A program made the position numbers and the translations under genes. Below are positions 6,419-11,089 of a DNA stretch of 11,089 nt, piece by piece. Position 1 is the stretch's first letter. The number at the start of each line of letters is the position of its first letter. The notes beneath the pieces were generated by a model. The model saw only the letters and a list, made by a program, of their open reading frames with translations. It was not told the DNA's origin and ran no database searches. Source of the stretch: CAYYBZ01 sp964470285 [NCBI: uncultured Oligoflexia bacterium] (lineage in GTDB: Bacteria; Bdellovibrionota_G; CAYYBZ01); the NCBI GenBank assembly GCA_964470285.1, contig CAYYBZ010000020.1:1-11089 (forward strand), in the 5' to 3' direction.

Positions 6419-7646
6419 CGCTACAAACAATCAAACGGGATTTTGGGGCATATTCTGTTCTTCTTTGCATTTTACTCCTGGCCGGTTACTTAAGAATCTC
6501 AGATGTTGTATACCAAACAGAATCAGCCAGGGAAGGTCTGGGAACATTCAGGGACTCTTACCTGTACCACTCTATTGGATATAATCTTTTTGAGGGCAAA
6601 GGTTTTGTAGGCCCTACTATAGGAAATCAGGATGATTCAGCAAAAAAGCTCAAACCGGTTGATGCCGGTCCTGTGATAACAAGAGGTCCTGTTTATCCGC
6701 TGCTCTTTTTTCGGCTTCTATTTATTCTGTCTGTCTATTCAGTATCGACTACACTAAAGCTATATTGACAGAAACTTTAACCGCTTTTCTAATGACAGGC
6801 TCTATAATAAGTTTAATTTTGGCGCTTAAGAAAAATAAACTTTATTTTTATATACTTTCAGCATTTATCTGCTCACTGCTCTCTATATGCAGATCAGAGT
6901 ATATTCTTTTATCTTTTGTAATGCTGGCTTTTATGTTCTTTTCGGATAAGAGAGCTGTTGCCGAAAAGTATAAAAAGTATGTTTTGTTCATTCTAGTATT
7001 TTGCGTAGTTACAGGTTTGTGGACTTTCAGAAACTGGACTGTATTTGGGAAGTTTATTCCCGTTTCAAAAGGTAATCTCGGTCTTTTGATGTATAACGGA
7101 ACTTATGAGGGTTATTATTCAAAACTGAACTTCACTGATTTTCCATCTGAGATATTTTCGGACGAAAAAGAAAAAAAGGAAGTTTATAAAAATTATCACC
7201 GGTTAATGTTTTACCAGTTTACGGGAACTGCAGATGTTCTTCAATACGATAGTTACTTTATGAGAAAAACTAAGGACAGGATTAAAAAAAATCCTTTCAA
7301 TGTTCTGGGCAGCTATTTATTGAAATCGCCGAGATTGTGGTATCAGAACTATAGCTCCGTTTATTCAGTAAAAGAGCCTCCGGGAGTTTATTATACGATA
7401 TACTTTATTTTTGCCGTGATCGGATTCGCTGCTGTTTGCAGAAGTGATTGCAGGTTCGCATTGTTATGCGGTGCCGTCTTCCTTTACCTTAATTTTATCT
7501 TTTTACCTCTTCACATAGAACCCCGCTACGGTATTCCGTTTTTGCCCGTTCTGATAACATTTTCCGGTACAGGTATTTGGATCGCAGGTTCAATAACAGT
7601 AAAGTTAATAAGAAGATATTTTCTTAAGGAAAGGATCGGGGTTTAA
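6415..7646 (+). pseudogene. Broken GT39/ArnT-like membrane glycosyltransferase gene
   Basis: Two frames together encode one recognisable protein. The first (6415 to about 6711) gives a first membrane helix, then DSYLYHSIGYNLFEGKGF and TRGPVYP, the N-terminal signature of GT39/ArnT-like glycosyltransferases that use lipid-linked sugars. That frame stops at 6769-6771. The second, shifted frame becomes informative from about 6699 and runs to 7646. It encodes LTETLTAFLMTG, several membrane helices, LWTFRNWTVFGKFIPV and EPRYGIPFLPV, all typical of the same family. Between VYP and LTETL the family normally has about 60-70 more residues, and here these are largely missing. The first frame also lacks an ATG/GTG/TTG start. 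A good AGAGG (6404-6408) points to ATA at 6415. A TTG at 6765 could start a 293-residue remnant, but it would lack the catalytic N-terminus. Sequencing or assembly error remains possible. Confidence 0.75.
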
Positions 7647-9248
7647 TTCTTCCCCGATCATTCTTTTTACTGTTTCTCCCCACTTAAGCGAGTTGCCGTA
7701 AGCAAAGCATGTTTCTTTAAGATGATTCCCGGCCTTTGGGTTTGAAACAATAGAACCGAATTCATTTTTTAAAAATGAAAAGAACTGTTCTCTTAACAGC
7801 GTTGCTACTGCGTAACTTTGATAATATACGGGAGAACTTACAAAGTGCGGTCTTTCAACCCATGCATCTATGCCGTCGTATTTATCCACGAAGAAAAAAT
7901 CTTTCAGCACCTCAGAGAATATAGACGCGGGACTTTTTTCGGGATGATAGTAAAGCTTCCTTTCGAAATAAACTCTTGAAAGAATAAGTCTCAATTCAAG
8001 AAGGGCCGTTTCGCTTTCCTGACGTTTAGCCTCATTCAGCAGTGATTCGATATCGTCGGAAGTTTTAAGAATGTCGGTAAAAAATTCCTTTTCAAGGGCA
8101 AAACGTTCGAAAAGCATGGCGATTCCTTCGGTTAAAGAAGGATTATTCTGCATTCCCCTGAAAATATAAAATTCCTGCTTTGTTTCGCATGAATGCAGCA
8201 GATGCCCCCATTCGTGAAGCATTGTTTTCTGCTCTCTTATTCCCCCCTCTATCATGTTTGCAAAGAGCCGTATGTCTCCCCGGCCCCTGTACTTTCCATC
8301 AACGTATGTCGGGGGGGTAATGGGAAAAAGAAAGGCATTGTCAAGCTTGCCTTCTTTGGGGAACAGATCAAATGTAAGATTGTATTCTTTTGGTGTAAAT
8401 CCCATGCTGGCGGCGGTTTCTTCTACGTTATTATTTAATTCATTAAGCTTATAATAACTGTCAAGATTTCTGTTTTCACGGTAAGTAATAAAGGATAAAT
8501 CCCACGGCTCTATTCTTTCCCAGTTATTTTCTTTGCAGTGTTTCTCAAGAATTTTTTTTGTAGGTTTGTCTGAGCGTTTTTTAAGATTATCAAAAATATC
8601 AAACAGTTTTTTTTCGTCAAAATCCATCTGTTCGAGTCTTAATCTGTAGTAATTGAAGGATTCGGGATTATCGTAGCCAAGTTCTTTTGCAGCTTCCCTT
8701 GAAAATTCGTTTCTCTCATCTATAAGTTTTTTAAAACCTTTTGAAAGCAGAATCTTTCCGAGCTTTTCTCTTTTTCTCCACACATCTTTTCTTAAGTTTT
8801 TATTTTTTTCGGTTCTTAAAATATTTTGGGTTTCTTCAAAGGCTAAGGATTTTCTGCCTTCGGGTGTTTCAATGTCAATGCGAAACGATCCTCTGTCTTT
8901 TGTAAGATTGTCTTCAAACTCGGCGAGATGAAGGGCTTTTTTTCTTAGACTTTCAGTAGGAAGAATTTCTCTGGAAAGGTCTTCACCCCACTTTAAAAGA
9001 AGATTTTTTGCTTTTGAACTTAAGCTTTCACCGCAATCGAGACGTTTAATAAAATCTTTGATTTTTTTAAAGTTTTGAAGGTTGTTGTAAATCGAAAGGC
9101 TCTTTTCCCTCAAAGGCTTAAGCTCCGGATCCTCTTTCGAAAAGTATATGTTCCACTCAAGATGATAAAGCCTGGTATTGTTTTCTTCGAGTTTTTGCTC
9201 AAAACCTTTAATATGATCTAAGACTTCCTTGTTAAAATCCTGTAACAT
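7605..9248 (-). CDS. M3-like (thimet/oligopeptidase F type) zinc oligopeptidase
   Basis: This is a 547-residue soluble protein with no signal peptide, mostly helical and charged in its N-terminal 300 residues. It is a gluzincin: HEWGH at residues 345-349 supplies two zinc ligands and the catalytic Glu346. Glu374 in SLTEGIAM, 25 residues past the second His, is the third ligand. That spacing matches M3 (thimet oligopeptidase/PepF); M2 enzymes have about 24. SPVYYQSYAVATLLREQFF (about 472-490) holds tyrosines that in these families stabilise the transition state. Such enzymes cut short oligopeptides in the cytoplasm and would feed PepT and the Xaa-Pro peptidase. The length is somewhat below the usual 560-680. 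AAGGAG sits 6 bases before the ATG at 9248. The last 42 bases overlap the glycosyltransferase gene tail to tail. Assignment to M3 rather than a bacterial M2-like group is moderately sure. Confidence 0.85.
   Translation of the reverse strand: MLQDFNKEVLDHIKGFEQKLEENNTRLYHLEWNIYFSKEDPELKPLREKSLSIYNNLQNFKKIKDFIKRLDCGESLSSKAKNLLLKWGEDLSREILPTESLRKKALHLAEFEDNLTKDRGSFRIDIETPEGRKSLAFEETQNILRTEKNKNLRKDVWRKREKLGKILLSKGFKKLIDERNEFSREAAKELGYDNPESFNYYRLRLEQMDFDEKKLFDIFDNLKKRSDKPTKKILEKHCKENNWERIEPWDLSFITYRENRNLDSYYKLNELNNNVEETAASMGFTPKEYNLTFDLFPKEGKLDNAFLFPITPPTYVDGKYRGRGDIRLFANMIEGGIREQKTMLHEWGHLLHSCETKQEFYIFRGMQNNPSLTEGIAMLFERFALEKEFFTDILKTSDDIESLLNEAKRQESETALLELRLILSRVYFERKLYYHPEKSPASIFSEVLKDFFFVDKYDGIDAWVERPHFVSSPVYYQSYAVATLLREQFFSFLKNEFGSIVSNPKAGNHLKETCFAYGNSLKWGETVKRMIGEELNPDPFLKKISSY
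7634..7659 (+). terminator. Rho-independent terminator inside the tail-to-tail gene overlap
   Basis: GATCGGGG (7634-7641) pairs perfectly with CCCCGATC (7652-7659) around a 10-base loop, followed on the plus strand by ATTCTTTTT. The stop codon of the glycosyltransferase frame (7644-7646) lies in the loop. The same bases encode the C-terminus of the M3-like peptidase on the other strand, so the hairpin doubles as coding sequence. Confidence 0.7.
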
Positions 9249-9289
9249 TTGATTCTCCTTATTATTAAGATCAGTTATTTATGATACAA

Positions 9290-9313
9290 TGTCAAGAAGC
9301 AGTTTGTTTGACA
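9290..9313. promoter_or_regulatory. Inverted TTGACA pair between divergent genes
   Basis: TGTCAA (9290-9295) and TTGACA (9308-9313) form an inverted repeat with a 12-base spacer. It lies between the divergent peptidase and DUF296-domain genes. Each arm is a perfect -35 hexamer pointing towards its own gene. The corresponding -10 boxes at 17 bases are weak (GATCTT at 9267-9272 on the minus strand, TAGGGC at 9331-9336 on the plus strand). It could be a pair of activator-dependent promoters or an operator. Confidence 0.35.
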
Positions 9314-9364
9314 GCTATTATTCAAAGTGATAGGGCATGATGAATGATCAAGGGAGATTTTAAA

Positions 9365-9802
9365 ATGAATTATTCTAAGACAGACTCAATTAATAAGAGC
9401 CCTGAAAGATGGTATGTAATCCTGCAAAAGGGCGAAGATATTATCGCAAAACTTATGGAATTTGCGGCAAAGCAAGATATAAAAGGAGCCTCTATCTCAG
9501 GAGTTGGAACCTGCAAGGATCCCGAGCTGGGATACTTTGATCTTGAAAAAAAACAGTATCTGGAAAAGACTATAAAGGGCGATTTTGAGGTGTTGAGCCT
9601 TAGTGGAAATATTTCAAGACTTAACGGCGAACCCGTGATACATATTCATACTTTGATTTCGGATGAAAACTTTAAAACGTTCGGCGGGCATCTTTTTAAG
9701 GGCGAAACAACGGGTACCGCCGAAATAATAATAGACAGTTTTGGTGAATCCATAGAACGAAAACACAGCAAAGAAAACAATCTTAACCTGATTAATCTTT
9801 AG
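9365..9802 (+). CDS. PPC-domain (DUF296) protein
   Basis: The single domain of about 145 residues spans nearly the whole protein. Family features in order are SGVGTC (about 45-50), LGYFDLEKKQY (about 55-65), EVLSLSGNIS (about 75-84), HIH (93-95) and GGHLFKG (107-113). In the PPC fold the conserved histidines cluster and may hold a metal. Prokaryotic members form trimers. Their biochemical role is unclear, and in plants the same domain is attached to AT-hook DNA-binding proteins. I chose the ATG at 9365 because GGGAG lies 8 bases before it. The earlier in-frame ATG at 9344 has no good site and would add only seven residues. A tiny basic protein gene follows 21 bases downstream, so the two probably share a transcript. 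No function can be inferred from the neighbours. Confidence 0.88.
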   Translation: MNYSKTDSINKSPERWYVILQKGEDIIAKLMEFAAKQDIKGASISGVGTCKDPELGYFDLEKKQYLEKTIKGDFEVLSLSGNISRLNGEPVIHIHTLISDENFKTFGGHLFKGETTGTAEIIIDSFGESIERKHSKENNLNLINL

Positions 9803-9823
9803 ATTTATTAAGGAGTCTCAAAT

Positions 9824-9943
9824 ATGGGCAGGCATGACAATAAAAGAACACATAAGATGAAAAGAAGAAAGAGCCAGAAAAAACTCAAAGAAAGAAAGGC
9901 AAGAAAGGCTCAGGAAGTTAAAGAAGAAAGAAAAAAGCGTTAA
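9824..9943 (+). CDS. Tiny, extremely basic protein (39 residues), unknown function
   Basis: The ATG at 9824 has a strong AGGAG 8 bases upstream (9811-9815), and the TAA is at 9941-9943. The product begins MGRHDNKRTHKMKRRK and consists almost entirely of Lys, Arg, Glu, Gln and Ala. It has about 20 Lys/Arg, few hydrophobic residues and no Cys. It would be strongly positively charged and probably helical or disordered. Such composition is common among small ribosome-associated or nucleic-acid-binding proteins (compare the THX type), but I do not recognise a family. It follows the DUF296-domain gene by 21 bases and is probably cotranscribed. The ribosome binding site, spacing and coding-like composition favour a real gene. 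The A-rich sequence could also keep a short frame open by chance. Confidence 0.65.
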   Translation: MGRHDNKRTHKMKRRKSQKKLKERKARKAQEVKEERKKR

Positions 9944-9946
9944 CGG

Positions 9947-10180
9947 TTATTCTAAATACCAGCAATCCGATTTTATTTCATAAATTATTCTATAGGTTTG
10001 ACCGTTGCTTGATAGAACCTTAAAAAATTTCCTTCTGGAGCTTCTCGATTCGGTATCCTCAATAATTTTAGTTTCTATAACTTTTTCAACGGTTATTATT
10101 TCTGTGTTTATTTCAAAACTTTCAATTCTTTGGCCGGATTTGTAACCGTCATAGGTTTTTACCTTCTTTAATCTGATCAT
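9947..10180 (-). CDS. Hypothetical 77-residue protein
   Basis: I do not recognise the family. The protein is charged, with no signal peptide or membrane helix. Its pattern of alternating residues suggests a small beta-rich fold: FEINTEIITVEKVIET, then a basic patch SRSSRRKFF, then KVLSSNGQTYRIIYEIKSDCWYLE at the C-terminus. The balanced composition and the Gly/Tyr/Trp-containing C-terminal half look like real protein. The ribosome binding site before the ATG at 10180 is poor. However, a good promoter lies upstream at 10214-10242. The stop codon is only 3 bases from the end of the basic small gene on the other strand, so the two genes converge with no room for a separate terminator. Confidence 0.55.
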   Translation of the reverse strand: MIRLKKVKTYDGYKSGQRIESFEINTEIITVEKVIETKIIEDTESRSSRRKFFKVLSSNGQTYRIIYEIKSDCWYLE

Positions 10181-10213
10181 ATTCTTATCTTACAGATTTT
10201 TTCGCTTTGATTG

Positions 10214-10242
10214 ATTTTAATTTAGTGTTATCTGAAATACAA
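10214..10242 (-). promoter_or_regulatory. Sigma-70-type promoter for the 77-residue protein
   Basis: On the minus strand, TTGTAT (10237-10242) and TAAAAT (10214-10219, 5 of 6 matches) are separated by 17 bases. The -10 box is 33 bases before the ATG at 10180. Its position supports the gene being real. Confidence 0.45.
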
Positions 10243-10379
10243 TTCCAGTAAGCATTATGGCCTAGATGCTATTTAAGGTTTTGTCCGGAAAGAAATTTAG
10301 TTTACGGTAAGTGTTAATACATGTCCAGCAAGGGATTAAGGATGAATAATGTACGGCCAAAACTTTCTAAAACAATTTC

Positions 10380-10388
10380 TGTGGATAA
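10380..10388 (-). promoter_or_regulatory. Perfect DnaA-box-like 9-mer
   Basis: TGTGGATAA on the plus strand is the exact complement of the DnaA box TTATCCACA. A one-mismatch copy, TGTGGATTA, lies at 10759-10767 in the same orientation. A single perfect match has a chance of several percent in a window of this size, so function is uncertain. Confidence 0.35.
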
Positions 10389-10408
10389 CTCTGATTCGTA
10401 AGTAATTG

Positions 10409-10444
10409 TTTCCTAACAGGAAAATATTTCTTTAATTTTTTTTT
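10409..10444 (+). terminator. Hairpin followed by a T-rich tract
   Basis: TTTCCT (10409-10414) pairs with AGGAAA (10418-10423) around a 3-base loop. It is followed by a T-rich stretch ending in nine T (10436-10444). The stem is short and the T run starts 12 bases late, and no plus-strand gene immediately precedes it. It may instead just be part of an A+T-rich region. Confidence 0.25.
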
Positions 10445-10841
10445 AATTTTGTATTGACAGTTTTCTTACTCAAAAGTAAAAACGATTCACACTTTTTGAA
10501 AAAGAAGTTTTGTTCTTTTAAATGAAATAAATATTGGGCGAGATGAGACTTTTGGTCCGGCACCTAACACAATCCTAACGAGCTTTTGTCTGAGGTTTTA
10601 ATTAAAGGAATCCTTATGAAATATTAAGACTCCAGTAATGGATGTCAGTATTTCAGGAGAAAAAATAATCCAGGATTCTTTAAACCTCTTAATCGTCGGG
10701 AAATGAAGAAGGTGGCAAACACTAAAAAGGTCGTTTTTTCTTTTAGAAAAAACTAAGCTGTGGATTAATGAAAACTCTAAGACAGAATTTAAGATCATTG
10801 ACCTCTCGGCTCACATGATCCTGATCAACTGTGTAAGAGGA

Positions 10842-10861
10842 GAAACCGGGGAGCCGGTTTC
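10842..10861. repeat. Perfect 8-base-pair hairpin in the gene-free stretch
   Basis: GAAACCGG (10842-10849) pairs with CCGGTTTC (10854-10861) around the loop GGAG. It is the strongest secondary-structure element in the right end. No T run follows it, so it is not a simple terminator. Confidence 0.5.
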
Positions 10862-11089
10862 ATTGCCATGGCCCAGTTACCTTAGAAGTGAAAAACCTAA
10901 GAGAGCACTAGGCTTTCATGAAGCTTAATAAACTTTATGAAAGTACTGCTTGCTTTAAGGAAAAAGGCTTCGAAGCGAGGGCTGTTAAACTTACATTCCT
11001 TTTTAAGGATATGTTTTGTTTTTTAGCTAACGGCAGGGGAGCAAAGAAATCCGAAAGGATTTTTAAGCTTTAAAGCATGCACAACGCTC

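Larger units (their letters stand above)
10181..11089. other. Gene-free stretch at the right end
   Basis: I see no supportable protein gene here. One frame is open from 10707 to 10925 without a start or ribosome binding site, which is expected by chance at this base composition. The stretch holds the promoter of the 77-residue protein, a DnaA-box-like 9-mer, a hairpin followed by a T-rich tract (10409-10444), and several hairpins between 10816 and 11064. I recognise no tRNA, tmRNA, SRP RNA, RNase P RNA or transposon remnant. Confidence 0.6.

Noticed and set aside
6765-7646. An intact 293-residue membrane protein starting at TTG 6765.
   Set aside because: The sequence just upstream, in the same and the neighbouring frame, continues the GT39 family pattern, and no ribosome binding site precedes this TTG. 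It is better read as the 3' part of a broken gene.
9344-9346. ATG at 9344 as the start of the DUF296-domain protein.
   Set aside because: GGGAG at 9352-9356 lies downstream of it and is correctly spaced for the ATG at 9365.
10321-10401. Short plus-strand frame starting MSSKGLRMNN, 26 codons.
   Set aside because: It has no Shine-Dalgarno site at a usable distance and overlaps the DnaA-box-like site. It is too short to support.
10620-10928. A frame of about 102 codons interrupted by one TGA at 10704-10706, considered as a selenoprotein or a decayed gene.
   Set aside because: It has no ribosome binding site before the only ATG (10638) and no recognisable motif. Open runs of this length are expected by chance at this base composition. 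The opposite-strand frame (10598-10798) is equally unconvincing.
1-11089. CRISPR array, toxin-antitoxin or other defence genes, insertion sequences, tRNA genes.
   Set aside because: I searched by eye on both strands. There are no regularly spaced repeats, no transposase or nuclease motifs and no cloverleaf with a CCA end.

Overview
The window reads as chromosomal DNA from a low-to-moderate G+C, double-membraned (Gram-negative type) bacterium. The case for two membranes is a small secreted protein that looks like an outer-membrane beta-barrel (5259-5741) and a surface-polysaccharide-type acyltransferase/glycosyltransferase pair. Most genes have clear Shine-Dalgarno sites (AAGGAG, AGGAG, GGGAGG), which supported or corrected several starts. 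I cannot name the species or phylum.

Left part (1-4559): a peptide-use block. The 3' end of an M29-type metallo-aminopeptidase gene (plus strand) converges on a minus-strand series: M24 Xaa-Pro-type peptidase -> PepT-like tripeptidase (17 bases apart) -> POT-family peptide transporter, which has its own promoter-like sequence. A strong bidirectional hairpin terminator (541-568) separates the two directions. Together these genes fit import of di/tripeptides and their complete hydrolysis in the cytoplasm. An M3-like oligopeptidase further right (7605-9248) fits the same lifestyle.

Middle (4627-7646): a BioY biotin-uptake protein and the putative small beta-barrel protein are on the minus strand. 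Diverging from them is a hexapeptide-repeat acyltransferase followed at once by a GT39/ArnT-like membrane glycosyltransferase gene. That glycosyltransferase is broken: its two halves lie in different frames, a central piece of the expected N-terminal domain is absent, and there is no ordinary start codon.

Right part (7605-10180): the M3-like peptidase gene overlaps the end of the broken glycosyltransferase gene tail to tail. Diverging from it is a PPC/DUF296-domain gene followed by a 39-residue, extremely basic small protein. A 77-residue unknown protein on the minus strand converges on that pair.

The last ~900 bases (10181-11089) hold no gene I can support. They contain a perfect DnaA-box 9-mer, a long T tract and several hairpins. 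I found no tRNA, rRNA, CRISPR array, insertion sequence or recognisable defence system. The observations most worth a second look are the broken glycosyltransferase gene, the tiny basic protein, and the gene-free right end.
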